From: Phycisphaeraceae bacterium
GTDB taxonomy: Bacteria > Planctomycetota > Phycisphaerae > Phycisphaerales > UBA1924
Assembly: GCA_023898685.1 (NCBI GenBank)
Contig: CP060234.1
Coordinates: forward strand, 744,001 to 808,000
Length of the DNA: 64,000 nt
Direction: 5' to 3'
The translations under genes were made by a program, and so were the position numbers. Below the pieces are notes generated by a model. The model saw only the letters and a list, made by a program, of their open reading frames with translations. It did no database searches and was not told the DNA's origin. Positions within the stretch are counted from its first letter, which is position 1. Each line of letters starts with the position of its first letter. Shown here one piece after another: positions 12,026 to 21,599 of this stretch.

Positions 12026-12805
12026 CTAGTTGTGCGGGTAATGGTGTCCCCATTCGTAGAAGGGAGTCAATGACCCAAACTTGTCAGAGGCGTTGTAGTA
12101 CTCCGCCCGGCCCATCAGTTGGACTCGCAGATCGCCCCGGAGCACATAGCTGCTACCTTCTGTGCCGTAGAAGCCATCGCCCGCGTTCCGATCTTGTACC
12201 GGCTTGCGATGCCTGGGAAACCAGTCCACGGCGTCGATCCCGATGACAACCTCATCGGGGTGCGGCACGACCCGGATTAGCTGATTGCTGATTCCCGGGG
12301 TATCGTTCGGTATCTCAAGATAGTCGTTGAACCAATACTCGCTGTATTCCTCCACGCCATCGTTGTCGAAATCCGAAACCTGGACCCTCCCGCCTCCCTC
12401 CATCGCGGCTCGCGTCTGATCGTCGAGCACGGATGAGGCACCAAACGCGAGCGGGCAATGGAATATCTCGTCTTGCCCTTCGTAGTAGTCGTTGAGCACG
12501 CGCATCACATTCTCTCGGTGTGCGCGGAAGTCGTAGTTGCCCGTGGCCGGGTTCTTCTCCTTGCCGGGAAGATACGGAAAAATGTCTATAAACCTAGCTT
12601 GACCATCCTTCTGATCATCCCAATAGAGCTGCATCGCCAACCCAATCTGCTTGAGATTGGTTGTGCAGATCAGATCCATCGCCGTCGTGCGTGCCTTGCC
12701 CAGCGCGGGCAGCAGAATGCTTATCAACAACGCGATGATCGAGATCACCACAAGCAGCTCGATCAGCGTGAACGCGCGGCCACGCCGCGCGACTCCCGTT
12801 CTCAT
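12026..12805 (-). CDS. Type II secretion-like pseudopilin (prepilin N-terminal motif)
   Basis: A 259-residue protein. It has a short basic leader and the prepilin cleavage/methylation motif [19 protein letters not shown] at the N-terminus, with the expected Glu at mature position 5 and cleavage probably just before FTLIEL. A long amphipathic helix and a C-terminal globular domain follow. Such proteins are processed by prepilin peptidase and form pseudopili in secretion machines. Planctomycetes carry many copies close to sugar-use genes. The start ATG 12805 overlaps the GH94 stop by four bases (ATGA) and has GGAG upstream, so translation is coupled. A longer frame to 12862 would run into GH94. 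Its exact job in this operon is unknown. Confidence 0.85.
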   Translation of the reverse strand: MRTGVARRGRAFTLIELLVVISIIALLISILLPALGKARTTAMDLICTTNLKQIGLAMQLYWDDQKDGQARFIDIFPYLPGKEKNPATGNYDFRAHRENVMRVLNDYYEGQDEIFHCPLAFGASSVLDDQTRAAMEGGGRVQVSDFDNDGVEEYSEYWFNDYLEIPNDTPGISNQLIRVVPHPDEVVIGIDAVDWFPRHRKPVQDRNAGDGFYGTEGSSYVLRGDLRVQLMGRAEYYNASDKFGSLTPFYEWGHHYPHN

Positions 12806-15270
12806 GCCCGGCTCCTTTCCACCGAACGGACCTTGATCTCCGGCGTCGGCGACTCGACCCAACGCACACGGACCTCGATCTCCCCCTCCGGCGGCAAACC
12901 CGATTCTCCACTCAATCTGTCCAACAGCTTCTCATCGATCACGTTTCCTTCGATCTCGCGACCCGCCACCTCGACGACGGGCGACCGCGTCGGCTCGTAG
13001 GCCCGCGCGTCGTAGCGCACACGCACCGTCCGGTCCCGCCACAGCCGCGTCACCTCGACCTGGCCCATCTCCGCGATCGGGCAGGGGTCGATCTTCAGCC
13101 CTTCCCAGCAGGCCCGCACGCCCAACACCCACTCAACCGCGACGCGGTGCAGCCACGCGGCCGAGCCGGTGTACCACGTCCACCCCGCCCTGCCCGGCGT
13201 GTCGCTCAGCGGGCCGTCGACGTTGCCGGGCGTCACGTAAGGCTCGGCGACGTACGCATCGGCGTCCCGGGCCCGCAGCGGAGGGCTCACGCCCCGCCAG
13301 ATCCGTTCGACCGTCTCGCGGTCGCGACGCTTGCACGCGGCGGCGAGGGCCCACGTCGCGGCGTGCATGTACACGCCGCCGTTCTCACGCGAGCCCGGGG
13401 CGTAGCGCGACAGGTACCCGATCTTGGCGTCGGGCACCGTGTACGCCGGGGCCAGCAGGAGTACGCCGTAGTCCTGCACGAGTTCGCGCCGCACCGACGC
13501 CCACGCCGCGTCGCAGCGCTCGCCGCTCGCCGCCCCGCCCAGTATCGCCCAGGTCTGGGGATTCAGGAACAGCTTGCCCTCGGCCGACTCGCTCGAGCCC
13601 AGCCAGCGCCCGTCGCGGTCGGTCGCGCGGCGGAACCACGAGCCGTCCCAGCCGTGCGCGTTGACCGCCTTTCGCATCTCGTCGCGCATCGCGCGGAGCT
13701 CTCGGGCGGTCGCCTTGTCGCCCCTGGCTTCGAGGGCCGGCGCGAACTCGTTGAGCACGTCGTGCAGGAAGAACGCGAGCCAGATCGACTCGCCCGCGTC
13801 GTCGGTCCCCACGTGGCTCAGCCCGTCGTTCCAGTCGTTCGCGCCGATCAGGGGCAGGCCCCGCTCGGTGCGCCGCGACCACGCCCGCCGGATCGACCGC
13901 AGGCCGTGCTCGGCGAGCGTGGCGCCCTCCTCGTCGTCAACGAACCGGATTCGTTCATCGAGCACCGCCGCGTCGCCCGTCTCGCGGATGTACGACGCGG
14001 TGACGAAGGGAAGCCAGAGATAGTCGTCGCTGCAGGCGTCGTGCTGGCCCGTCTCGGTGATCGGGTTCCACCAGTGGTAGACGCTGCCGTCGGCGAACTG
14101 GTGGGCCGCGTGCAGCAGGATCTGATCGCGGCAGCGCTCGGGGGCGTAGAGCAGCCAGAGCTGGCTGTCCTGCAACTGATCACGGAAACCGAAGGCGCCG
14201 GACTGCTGGTAGTAGCCCGTCCGCGCCCACAGCCGGGCGCTGATCGCCTGGTAGGGCAGCCAGTGATTGGCGAGCAGGTCGAGGTCGGGCATGCCCGTCT
14301 TCGCACGCGTTCCGGCCAGCAGCGACCGCCACGATGCCGCTGCCGTCTCGAACGCGCGATCCACCTCGGCCTGCTCGCTGTACTTCTCGATCAGACGCGT
14401 CACCGCCTCGGGGTTGTCGTCCACGGCGAGCGTGAAGCAGACCGTCCGCGACTCGCCCGGCGCAAGCGTCAGGTCGGCCCCCAGCGCGCTGCACGCGTCG
14501 ACGAACCGCCCGAAGCGGCCCTCGGCCAATTCACGCATCCCCGCCGGGTCGCCCTGCGCGCCGTAGCGGCCCAGGAACGCCGCCTTGTCCGCGGTCGCCC
14601 AGTGGGAATCGACGCCGCTGATCGCGAACGCCGCGGCGTGGGGCCAGGGTCGGTTCCAGTGGTCGTCGGCGGTGCCGAAGGGCGCCTCCCACATGTTCTT
14701 GGTCGCGACGATCGCCCGGCGGGCCTTATCGTGGGTCGTCGTGAAGAACAGGCGGTGGAACTCACGCTTCACATCCGGGGCCGTGCCGCAGCACCACTCG
14801 AAGTAGGCCCCGAGACGGATCCGACGCTCGCGTCCCGATTCGTTGGTCAGCGTGACGCGCCAGACCTCGGCCGTGTCGTCGGGCGTCACCGCGAGATCCC
14901 ACGCCGCCGCGATGCCGTTGCAGGCGGTCTCGAAACTCGTCATCCCCGCGCGGTGCACGCAGCGGAAGTGGTCGTAGCGGGGCCGGCAGGGCTGGGGTGA
15001 GAGCGACCACGTCTGGTGGTCGGCGTCGCCGTCGAGATCACGGACGAGCAGGAAGCGGCCCCGGTCGTCGCGGACGTGGTCCATGTCCCAGCGGGTGACG
15101 ACGTTCAACTGGCAATGGTCGAGCCACGAGAACCCGCCGCCGTTCTGGCTGACGACGAACCCGTAGCGCCCGTTGCTGACCACGTTGGTCCAGGGAGACG
15201 GAGTCCCCGGGTCGGTGATCTCGTAGGCGGCGCCATCGTCGATGAACCCGCCGTACCGGTTGTTGAGCAT
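12802..15270 (-). CDS. GH94 glycoside phosphorylase (cellobiose phosphorylase-like)
   Basis: An 822-residue cytoplasmic enzyme of glycoside hydrolase family 94. These enzymes cleave a beta-glucosidic disaccharide or oligosaccharide with phosphate to give sugar 1-phosphate. Family features: the N-terminal [13 protein letters not shown] beta-sandwich entry, QFRDQLQD-type sequence ([12 protein letters not shown]), the catalytic acid region [13 protein letters not shown] followed by GESIWLAFF, and the C-terminal [16 protein letters not shown]. Length matches cellobiose or chitobiose phosphorylases (about 800-820) and is shorter than 1,2-beta-oligoglucan phosphorylases. The ATG at 15270 begins the conserved fold. 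It is 122 bp downstream of a PEP-CTERM gene whose promoter has a LacI operator. It probably handles oligosaccharides made by the secreted GH144-like enzyme. Confidence 0.88.
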   Translation of the reverse strand: MLNNRYGGFIDDGAAYEITDPGTPSPWTNVVSNGRYGFVVSQNGGGFSWLDHCQLNVVTRWDMDHVRDDRGRFLLVRDLDGDADHQTWSLSPQPCRPRYDHFRCVHRAGMTSFETACNGIAAAWDLAVTPDDTAEVWRVTLTNESGRERRIRLGAYFEWCCGTAPDVKREFHRLFFTTTHDKARRAIVATKNMWEAPFGTADDHWNRPWPHAAAFAISGVDSHWATADKAAFLGRYGAQGDPAGMRELAEGRFGRFVDACSALGADLTLAPGESRTVCFTLAVDDNPEAVTRLIEKYSEQAEVDRAFETAAASWRSLLAGTRAKTGMPDLDLLANHWLPYQAISARLWARTGYYQQSGAFGFRDQLQDSQLWLLYAPERCRDQILLHAAHQFADGSVYHWWNPITETGQHDACSDDYLWLPFVTASYIRETGDAAVLDERIRFVDDEEGATLAEHGLRSIRRAWSRRTERGLPLIGANDWNDGLSHVGTDDAGESIWLAFFLHDVLNEFAPALEARGDKATARELRAMRDEMRKAVNAHGWDGSWFRRATDRDGRWLGSSESAEGKLFLNPQTWAILGGAASGERCDAAWASVRRELVQDYGVLLLAPAYTVPDAKIGYLSRYAPGSRENGGVYMHAATWALAAACKRRDRETVERIWRGVSPPLRARDADAYVAEPYVTPGNVDGPLSDTPGRAGWTWYTGSAAWLHRVAVEWVLGVRACWEGLKIDPCPIAEMGQVEVTRLWRDRTVRVRYDARAYEPTRSPVVEVAGREIEGNVIDEKLLDRLSGESGLPPEGEIEVRVRWVESPTPEIKVRSVERSRA

Positions 15271-15320
15271 GGCTACCCGTCCTTGATGCCCCGAAAGCCC
15301 AGCGCCACGGGCCAGGAAGG

Positions 15321-15348
15321 CCCGGCCGACGCTCCCGCGCCGGCCGGG
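15321..15348 (-). other. Intra-operon stem-loop
   Basis: CCCGGCCG (15321-15328) pairs with CGGCCGGG (15341-15348) between the PEP-CTERM gene and GH94. It has no T tract. It may be a processing or attenuation hairpin that lowers expression of the downstream enzyme genes relative to the exported protein. Confidence 0.35.
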
Positions 15349-15392
15349 CGAGTGGTTCATCCCCGCGGGCCCCTTGCCCCCGGGGGGATCGA

Positions 15393-16172
15393 TCAGCGGC
15401 GGCGGCGCGTCGCCACGAGCCCGCCGAGACCCAGCAGCGCCAGCGAGGCCGGCGCCGGGATCATCATGTCGTAGAACTCGATGTTCGCGTGCCCGAGGGT
15501 CGCGTCGGGCTGGTTGATCTGAGCGCCCGCGCCGACGTAGAACGGGAAGCTGCTCGGAATGCCGCCCTCGTTGGTCGTGAAGTCGATCTCACCGCTGGTC
15601 ACCCAGCCGGACCCGGTGGTGAGATTGTTGTACATGTACTCCATCGTCGACTTGTCGGAGAGGTTGCCCTCGCCCGCGCCGGGGCGGTGGATCATGCGCA
15701 GCATGATCTCGTCGCCCACGTTGTAGAGCCCCTGGCCGAAGCTGTGGAACGGCATGACCGAGCCGAACGCGGCGATCTCGCCGGTCGTGGTGAGCACGCC
15801 GAAGAGCCCGAATCCGAACAGGTCGAACTGGTAGCCCGCCTCGACGTTGCCGACGCTGTCGGCCGTGTTGACCCGCATGGTCATCTTCATGTCCCAGCCG
15901 TCGCCGTAGTCGAAGTCGACCTTGCTCGCGCCCGCGTCGCCGTACCAGGCCATGTGCCGGTTGGCGAAGCCGCCCGAGCCGTAGTTGCTCTCGTCGATCG
16001 ACACCATGCCGGCGTTCGGGCTATAGCTGCTGCTGAACGCCAGCGTGCTGCCGCCGAAGTCGTTGTAGGTCCGCGGCGCGTCGACGAAGCTCGCGATGTC
16101 GCTCACGGCCGCCGTGGCGCCCGCCACCATGCCGCACACCGCCAGCAACGCGATCCCCTTCATACCAGTCAT
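15393..16172 (-). CDS. LacI-controlled PEP-CTERM exported protein
   Basis: A 259-residue exported protein. The start ATG 16172 follows GGGAGAACAGGC and begins a signal peptide (MTGMKGIALLAVCGMVAGATAA). The mature region is an all-beta, Gly/Asn-rich domain with LAFSSSYSPN and WYGDAGASKVDFDYGDGW, resembling a carbohydrate-binding jelly roll, but no named family is recognised. The C-terminus IPAPASLALLGLGGLVAT plus RRRR is a PEP-CTERM-like sorting tag. It is the first gene of the operon that continues with GH94, the pseudopilin and the small membrane protein. The promoter (TTGACA, 17 bp, CACTAT) with a perfect LacI-type palindrome at the start site lies 93 bp upstream. It may bind the polysaccharide at the cell surface. 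Confidence 0.75.
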   Translation of the reverse strand: MTGMKGIALLAVCGMVAGATAAVSDIASFVDAPRTYNDFGGSTLAFSSSYSPNAGMVSIDESNYGSGGFANRHMAWYGDAGASKVDFDYGDGWDMKMTMRVNTADSVGNVEAGYQFDLFGFGLFGVLTTTGEIAAFGSVMPFHSFGQGLYNVGDEIMLRMIHRPGAGEGNLSDKSTMEYMYNNLTTGSGWVTSGEIDFTTNEGGIPSSFPFYVGAGAQINQPDATLGHANIEFYDMMIPAPASLALLGLGGLVATRRRR

Positions 16173-16264
16173 GCCTGTTCTCCCTCTTGGTGGTCTCCGG
16201 GCCGGCTTCCGACAGGCCCGCCGTCTGTGCGACCCCCTGCCACACGCGAGGGGGTCCATGACGC

Positions 16265-16306
16265 TGTAAACGTTTACATAGTGTCCAAATCCGACACCTG
16301 TGTCAA
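16265..16306 (-). promoter_or_regulatory. Promoter with perfect LacI-type operator
   Basis: On the minus strand: TTGACA (16306-16301), a 17-bp spacer, CACTAT (16283-16278), and directly after it the perfect 14-bp palindrome TGTAAACGTTTACA (16278-16265) covering the expected start of transcription. A repressor bound there would block initiation. The same palindrome recurs at 25881. Confidence 0.8.
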
Positions 16307-16359
16307 GACAAAACCACGCCTTCACCACACATTTTCAGGTGGGCCAAGTATCCAATGCC

Positions 16360-17910
16360 CTATCGAAATCCTAACGCCCTGAACCCGGCGTCCACGGCCG
16401 GGTGCGCCCCGAAGAGCCGCCAGATCAACCCCGTCCGGGCGTTTTCGATCAGCAGCAGCATCGGGCCCTGGTCGATCGCCACTGTCTCGTCACCGTGCCA
16501 GGGCGTCTCGCCCGTGCGGAACGAATCGACGAAGCCGAACCCGCCCGCATCGAGGCCCCGCCAGACAAGCGGCGAGCCGTCTGGTGACTCAAGCGATCTG
16601 TAGTGACGCATCGCCCGCAGCGCGAGCTCGGGTTCGAACGCGATCGCCGAGGCCGCGGCGTAGGGCGGCACCACCCCATCGCCCCAATCGTCCTTCGCCT
16701 TGAACACCGGATAGTCGCGCCCGGCCTGGGCGTCCAGCATCTTCACCGGCTCGGGGAAGAGCCCGGGCACGAGGTACCCGTCGGGCCCGTCGCACGCCGA
16801 GAGCCCCCACGCGTCGGGCCCCAGTGTGGGCAGGCCCAGCGGATTGGCGATCGCCTTGTCGCGGTGAAGGTGGATCGTGCGGCGCGTGTTCTCCCACCAG
16901 TCGACGCGGGCCCGGTGCGCCATTCCCCGGGCGGCGGGGTCGTCGGCGCCGAAGTGGGCGTAGTCGATCCAGCAGTGCGAGAACAGAGCGGTGAACAGGG
17001 CCCCGGAGTACGGGAACCAGACCAGTTCACCGTCCGGGTCGTGCCAGCCGACCTCCCGCCTGAGCCGGTAGTACAGGGCCGGATCCACGCGGTGCGACTC
17101 GGTCGGCGCGATCACACCCATCACCGTCGCAAGACGGTGCTCGTCGCCGCTGTCGATCCACGAGTAGGGCAGCAGCGAGCCCGGGCCGGTCGGGTCGGCA
17201 TCCGAGGTCGGCCTCCACCCCAGGCTGATGAAGCCGCGCGCATATTCGTCGTGCGCGTCGTCGTTGACAAAGAACGACCAGTCGGCCTCGGCGAGCATCC
17301 GGTCGGCCAAGGCTCCCACATCGCCCCCGAAGTACTCACACGCGACGATCGCGCCGCTGAACAGGATCGCCGAGTCGATCGTGCTGACGACCAGCTCCGT
17401 CCCGATCCGCCTGGGTGTGCCGTCGGGATTGAGGAAGTGGTAGTAGAGACCCGCCTTGCGGTTGGTGGGCTCATCGAGCAGCGTGGTCAGGATCAGCCGG
17501 GCCCTGGCGCCGCCCTCGTCGCGCGTGATCCACCCGCGTTCGACGCCGATCGGCAGGGCCGAGAGCCCGAAGCCGATGCCCGCGACGCTCACCGTGTCGT
17601 GCCCGCTTCGATCGCGGATGAGCCCGGTGCCTGGCGTCGCGCCGTCCCAGAAGAAGGCGAAGGCGGCCCGCTGCACCTCGTCGAGCAACGCCGCGTCTTC
17701 GGCATCGAAATCGAACGGGGGCCGGGGCACGCCCGCGTCGGACTCGATCACGACCTCCGAAGCACGGACAGCCCGGGGTGTCGTCGCCTCCCCCGCGGCG
17801 TGGGTTGCCGCGCAGCCGGCCCCATTGAGCGTGGCCGCCGCAAGAAGCGAGCAAATTGGACGTACGACCCGGTTCAATCGTGGATGAACCTTCTCCGAAA
17901 ACGTTTTCAT
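16360..17910 (-). CDS. GH144-like secreted glucanase (glucoamylase-like PF10091 family)
   Basis: A 516-residue exported protein of the (alpha/alpha)6 glucoamylase-like family that includes GH144 endo-beta-1,2-glucanases. Signatures are AFAFFWDGATPGTGLIRDRSG (about 83-103), the Gly-rich GIGFGLSALPIG segment, RKAGLYYHFLNPDG, DWWENTRRTIHLHRDKAIAN, and late DDWGDGVVPPYAAASAIAFEPE. The N-terminus has a hydrophobic stretch ending GAGC, a weak lipobox, so it may be a lipoprotein. The ATG at 17910 lies inside the operator palindrome. A TTG at 17877 with GGAGAAGG upstream would leave the operator outside the gene and is a serious alternative. It is divergent from lacI, whose start is 18 bp away. Cleavage of beta-1,2-glucan is inferred from the family; beta-1,3 or mixed substrates are not excluded. 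Confidence 0.8.
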   Translation of the reverse strand: MKTFSEKVHPRLNRVVRPICSLLAAATLNGAGCAATHAAGEATTPRAVRASEVVIESDAGVPRPPFDFDAEDAALLDEVQRAAFAFFWDGATPGTGLIRDRSGHDTVSVAGIGFGLSALPIGVERGWITRDEGGARARLILTTLLDEPTNRKAGLYYHFLNPDGTPRRIGTELVVSTIDSAILFSGAIVACEYFGGDVGALADRMLAEADWSFFVNDDAHDEYARGFISLGWRPTSDADPTGPGSLLPYSWIDSGDEHRLATVMGVIAPTESHRVDPALYYRLRREVGWHDPDGELVWFPYSGALFTALFSHCWIDYAHFGADDPAARGMAHRARVDWWENTRRTIHLHRDKAIANPLGLPTLGPDAWGLSACDGPDGYLVPGLFPEPVKMLDAQAGRDYPVFKAKDDWGDGVVPPYAAASAIAFEPELALRAMRHYRSLESPDGSPLVWRGLDAGGFGFVDSFRTGETPWHGDETVAIDQGPMLLLIENARTGLIWRLFGAHPAVDAGFRALGFR

Positions 17911-17920
17911 CGTGTAAGAT
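17896..17920. promoter_or_regulatory. Operator in the lacI/GH144 divergent region
   Basis: CGAAAACGTTTTCA (17896-17909) contains the perfect palindrome GAAAACGTTTTC and shares the AAACGTTT core with the other operators. TAAGAT (17915-17920) could be a -10 for lacI. It lies so close to the ATG at 17929 that the message would be nearly leaderless. One site would let LacI control both itself and the glucanase. Confidence 0.65.
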
Positions 17921-17928
17921 GATCCCCG

Positions 17929-19002
17929 ATGAACCCGCCGGAAACAAGCCCAGAGCCCGCAGCCGCGAACGGAAAATCGAAGCCCCGGAGCGTTTCGATC
18001 CGCAGCGTGGCCGACCTGTCGGGGGTCTCCATCGCGACCGTGAGCCGGGTGCTCAACTCACCCGGGCTCGTTTCTCCTGCGACCGCCAAGAAAGTCCAGG
18101 CGGCGGTGCAGGAACTGGGGTACCGCCCCAATCTGTTCGCCAAGAGCCTGCTCACCAAGCGCAGCCGCGTGATCGGGGTGTCGCTGCCCGACATCCACGG
18201 CGAGTTCTACGCCGAGCTGATGCACAGCGCCGACCGCCGAGCCTGCGAGCGGGGGTACCACCTGCTGGTCAGCTCGAACGCCCACCACCCGGAGGAGGGG
18301 CCCGGGAACGGGTTCGCCCTCGACCTGGTCGACGGGCTGATCGTGATGCTCACCGAACGGTCGCGCGTCGACCTCGACGCGATCGCGGGCCTCCGGGTGC
18401 CGGTCGCGATCATCGGCGTGGACGAGGCGGGGGTGCCCGTCGAAACGATCACCTGCGACAACGCGATCGGCGCGCGCAGGGCGACCGAGCATCTGCTCGC
18501 CGGTACGCCGCCGGAGCGGTGCTTCTTCGTCGGGGCCCACCGGGGCAACCTCGACTCCGACCAGCGGGCCGCGGCCTTCGCCAACACCCTGCGCGCGCAA
18601 GGGCACGACCCCGCCGACCGCCAGCTCGCTTTCGGCGAGTTCGCCTTCGAGTGGGGCTGGGACTGGGCGATGGAGCGCATCGCCGCGGGCGAGCTGACCG
18701 ACTCGGCCATCCTCGCGGCCAACGACGAGATCGCGATCGGCATCGCCAACGCGGCGCGCGAGCGGGGTCTCGACATGCCGGCCGACCTCCGCCTCGTGGG
18801 GTTCGACGACTCGCGGATCTGCTCGCTGCTGCGGCCGGAACTCTCGTCGGTTCGGGTGCCCGTGCCCGACATGGCGCGCGAGGCGGTCGACGCGCTGATC
18901 CGCCGGCTCGAGGAGCCCGACAGCGCCACGCGGCACGCCCGCCTCCCAACGTCGCTGGTCATCCGCGACAGCAGCCGGCTTCCGGTCGGGGGCGGGCTGT
19001 GA
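17929..19002 (+). CDS. LacI-family transcriptional repressor
   Basis: A 357-residue DNA-binding regulator. The helix-turn-helix is at about 22-43 (SIRSVADLSGVSIATVSRVL), followed by the hinge region LGYRPNLFAKSL and a periplasmic-binding-protein-like sensor domain starting VIGVSLPDIHGEFY. The C-terminal half has LRLVGFDDSRI and PVPDMAREAV, typical of the family. It probably binds the TGTAAACGTTTACA-like sites in this window and releases them on binding a sugar from the target glycan. It is divergent from the GH144-like gene and shares an operator with it, consistent with autoregulation. A 20-residue disordered N-terminal extension precedes the HTH. Confidence 0.9.
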   Translation: MNPPETSPEPAAANGKSKPRSVSIRSVADLSGVSIATVSRVLNSPGLVSPATAKKVQAAVQELGYRPNLFAKSLLTKRSRVIGVSLPDIHGEFYAELMHSADRRACERGYHLLVSSNAHHPEEGPGNGFALDLVDGLIVMLTERSRVDLDAIAGLRVPVAIIGVDEAGVPVETITCDNAIGARRATEHLLAGTPPERCFFVGAHRGNLDSDQRAAAFANTLRAQGHDPADRQLAFGEFAFEWGWDWAMERIAAGELTDSAILAANDEIAIGIANAARERGLDMPADLRLVGFDDSRICSLLRPELSSVRVPVPDMAREAVDALIRRLEEPDSATRHARLPTSLVIRDSSRLPVGGGL

Positions 19003-19022
19003 GACGGGGCTCCTCCATCACG

Positions 19023-21383
19023 ATGCGTCGAGCGCTCCGCGGGCGCGAGCCCGCGGAGCGTGGGCGGACGGCGCTCCGCGGGCTGGCGCCCGCGGCTCGT
19101 GGGATCGCGGCGCTCGCCATGGGTGGACTCGCAACCGGCGCGCCGCAGATCAACGGCTGGCCCGTCGAGAATCCTGGACGCGTCGACGCCTGCTCGGCCG
19201 CGGCACTGTCGGGGATGTATTCAACCGCGGACACCGCGTCCGATGCCGTCGAGATCCGCGACATCCGGGGCGGATTGCTCCGCACGATCACGCGGGGCGA
19301 GCTCTCGAGCCTCGCCAACTGGATGAGCCTCGACGCGGGCGCCGATGGGCCATCCGCCCTCGCCTGGACCGACTCGGGGCGGGCGCTGTTCATCGTCGTC
19401 CACGATGACGAGGCGGGGGGAGGCGGGCTGGGGTCGGATGCGATCATGCGGTACGACATGACGCGCGATCTGCTCACGCTCTTTGCCCGCAGCGAAATCA
19501 GCGATGACGTGAGCGGCGCCTCCCACCCCGCGGCCATGCACTTCCGGGGCAAGCTCTACGTCGGGGGCGACGACGGGCTGCTCCAGATCCATCGCGCCCT
19601 GCGGAACGACACGTCCTCGCTGTTGCCGACGACCGTCGATCTGGGCGGACCTGTGCGCGGACTCACGGTCGATCGCGCGTTCGGCGTGCTCTACGCCGCG
19701 ACCGACACCGAGTTGATGCGTTCCTCGCTCGCGCTCGACCCGCCCGTGTTCACACCCGTCGGCCCGATCGACGACGCGCGATCCCTCGCCCATTCCGACC
19801 ACTTCGGTGGCGCTTCGACGACGGGCCTCTACGTGCTCGACCAAGGGGGCGACCGCGTCCTCCGCGTGCCCGACGTGCAGGCGATCGGCATCCAGGCATT
19901 CAACCCCGACGTCTATCTCACCCCCTCGGGCTGGCACGACCTCGATGCGACCGCCTGCGGCCGCCTGCTCGCGGCGACGGGCCCGGGCGCCGCGATGGTC
20001 TCAGACGACACCGACACCCGCCTCGGCTTCGAGGCCTGGCTCGACGACGAGTTCGGCCAGGTCGTCTTGTTCTGCAAGAGCCTCATCTCACCCAACGGCG
20101 AGCCGGCGGGATGGGTCATCGACACGAACGTGCCCGTGGGCAGCGCGAACAACTTCCCGGCGAGCCCCGACGGCGCCGCGTGGGTCGTGATGGCGCTGCT
20201 CATGAACGACCACGTCCACGGCGACCCAAACGCGCAGCCGCTCGTCCGCTCGATCCTCACCCGCTACGCCGGGCTCGCCGGCGACGGGATCGCCCCGCTC
20301 CGCTCGGCCGACGGGATCTACCAGCATTGGCTCAACCCCTGGACGGGCGGCGTCGCGGGCGGTGGGTCGGGCGAATACGCCACGCTCAGCACGATGAAGA
20401 TCGTCCTCGCGGCCGACCGCGCCCGGCGCTACTACCCGCACGACACGCAGATCGCCGCGGCCGCCGACGCCATCATCGGGGGCGTGTCGAACTGGTCGTC
20501 ATACCTCAGCGGCGACAGCGCGATCTACTTCGTGGGCAGCGCCGCGGGCGGGCCGCTCGGCGGGGCCGCGGGCGGATTCCACGAGGGGATCATCTTCGTC
20601 GAGCAGGCCGCGGTGTATGGCGGCGCCACGGCCGCGTTCGCACACTGGATCGACCGCAACTCGTGGCCCACCGCCACCTACGTCAACGGCCTTCCGCTGA
20701 CCAGCAACGCACCGGGGCACTTCCTCGCCGGGTTCGTCTCGCTCTATTCGTGGATCGTCCAGCCCGACTATCGCGACAGCCCGGCGTGGCGGTCGCACGT
20801 CGCGAACCTGCTCGCCTCCAATGGCGGATGGACCGACGACGCGGGGCCCCGCTCCACGACCGTGTTCAGCGCGGGCACCACGCGCACCGATTGGAGTTCC
20901 TCGGGCTACAACGCCGACTCGCTGGGCGACCACCCGGGCGACATCGCGACCTTCCCCTCGCTGATGGCGTTCTGCGCCGAGGGCTCGACTGCCCCCGCCG
21001 TCGGGGCCTACGAGGCCTACCGGCACGGCGCCCGCCAGACGTTCGCCGGCGGCGCATCGATCCTCTACCGCCGCAGCCAGCAGATCCTCGCCTACACGCC
21101 CGACAGCGCGGGCCTGCCCGACGTCGTGCTGGGCGGCCTGGGGCTGACGGAACTCATCGCGCCGGGGTCGCTCGAGCGCGTGCTCGCGGTCGGCTACAAC
21201 GAGACCTACTGCCCCGCCGACATCGCGCCGCCGGCCGGCATTCTCGACCTCGCCGACATCAACGCCTTCGTTGCGGCCTTTCTTGCGGGGGGGAGCGCCG
21301 CCGACCTCGCTCCGCCGCTGGGTGTGCTCGACCTCGCCGATATCAACGCGTTCGTGTCGTCGTTCCTGGCCGGGTGCCCGTAG
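19023..21383 (+). CDS. Large secreted protein with probable hydrolase fold and GC-type dockerin
   Basis: A protein of about 786 residues. The first 42 residues hold an unusual Arg/Ala-rich leader encoded by a palindromic element and then a hydrophobic stretch (GIAALAMGGLATGAPQ) that could act as a signal peptide. Residues of about 80-320 look like a beta-propeller (repeated ALAWTDSGRALFIVV, KLYVGGDDGLLQI, GLYVLDQGGDRVLRV). The second half is helix-rich with GEYATLSTMKIVLAADRARRYYP and AAGGFHEGIIFVEQAAVYG, suggesting an (alpha/alpha)6 toroid as in many glycoside hydrolases. The C-terminus carries two dockerin repeats ending FLAGCP. No exact family can be named. It lies 20 bp after lacI on the same strand. 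A longer open frame upstream overlaps lacI and is not believed. Confidence 0.7.
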   Translation: MRRALRGREPAERGRTALRGLAPAARGIAALAMGGLATGAPQINGWPVENPGRVDACSAAALSGMYSTADTASDAVEIRDIRGGLLRTITRGELSSLANWMSLDAGADGPSALAWTDSGRALFIVVHDDEAGGGGLGSDAIMRYDMTRDLLTLFARSEISDDVSGASHPAAMHFRGKLYVGGDDGLLQIHRALRNDTSSLLPTTVDLGGPVRGLTVDRAFGVLYAATDTELMRSSLALDPPVFTPVGPIDDARSLAHSDHFGGASTTGLYVLDQGGDRVLRVPDVQAIGIQAFNPDVYLTPSGWHDLDATACGRLLAATGPGAAMVSDDTDTRLGFEAWLDDEFGQVVLFCKSLISPNGEPAGWVIDTNVPVGSANNFPASPDGAAWVVMALLMNDHVHGDPNAQPLVRSILTRYAGLAGDGIAPLRSADGIYQHWLNPWTGGVAGGGSGEYATLSTMKIVLAADRARRYYPHDTQIAAAADAIIGGVSNWSSYLSGDSAIYFVGSAAGGPLGGAAGGFHEGIIFVEQAAVYGGATAAFAHWIDRNSWPTATYVNGLPLTSNAPGHFLAGFVSLYSWIVQPDYRDSPAWRSHVANLLASNGGWTDDAGPRSTTVFSAGTTRTDWSSSGYNADSLGDHPGDIATFPSLMAFCAEGSTAPAVGAYEAYRHGARQTFAGGASILYRRSQQILAYTPDSAGLPDVVLGGLGLTELIAPGSLERVLAVGYNETYCPADIAPPAGILDLADINAFVAAFLAGGSAADLAPPLGVLDLADINAFVSSFLAGCP
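19031..19100. repeat. GCCCGCGG hairpin-pair element inside a coding start, copy 2
   Basis: CGCTCCGCGGGC (19033-19044) pairs with GCCCGCGGAGCG (19049-19060). A second hairpin, CTCCGCGGGC with GCCCGCGGCTCG, follows at about 19074-19098. It is the same design as 9160-9238. Here it falls within the predicted N-terminal codons of the dockerin protein starting at 19023. Confidence 0.6.
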
Positions 21384-21454
21384 CGCGACCGCCGCCCCTT
21401 CGCGGCGTGAATGGGCCGGCGACAAGGACGGGCCTCGCGACAGTGGTCCTATCT

Positions 21455-21467
21455 TTCAGAGCGTGGA
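21455..21467 (+). repeat. Solo arm of the 31-bp palindromic element
   Basis: TTCAGAGCGTGGA matches the outer 13 bases of the arm found at 28570 and, with one change, at 8082. The following ATCGCAAGCG is a degenerate continuation. No inverted partner was seen nearby, so this looks like a half copy or remnant. Confidence 0.4.
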
Positions 21468-21599
21468 TCGCAAGCGGCCCGACGCATGGTTCGGCCCGAT
21501 GGCGCGAAGCCCGGGCCCGTCGGCCGAGCGGACCGAGGTGAGCCTTGACCATGCCACGCGGCCCGACCCATGGGGGCCCTGACGGTGAAAGGAATGATG

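Noticed and set aside
17856..19022. Upstream extension of the dockerin protein gene through lacI
   Set aside because: It overlaps the complete LacI gene in another phase and has no signal peptide or family resemblance; translation from 19023 is more sensible.
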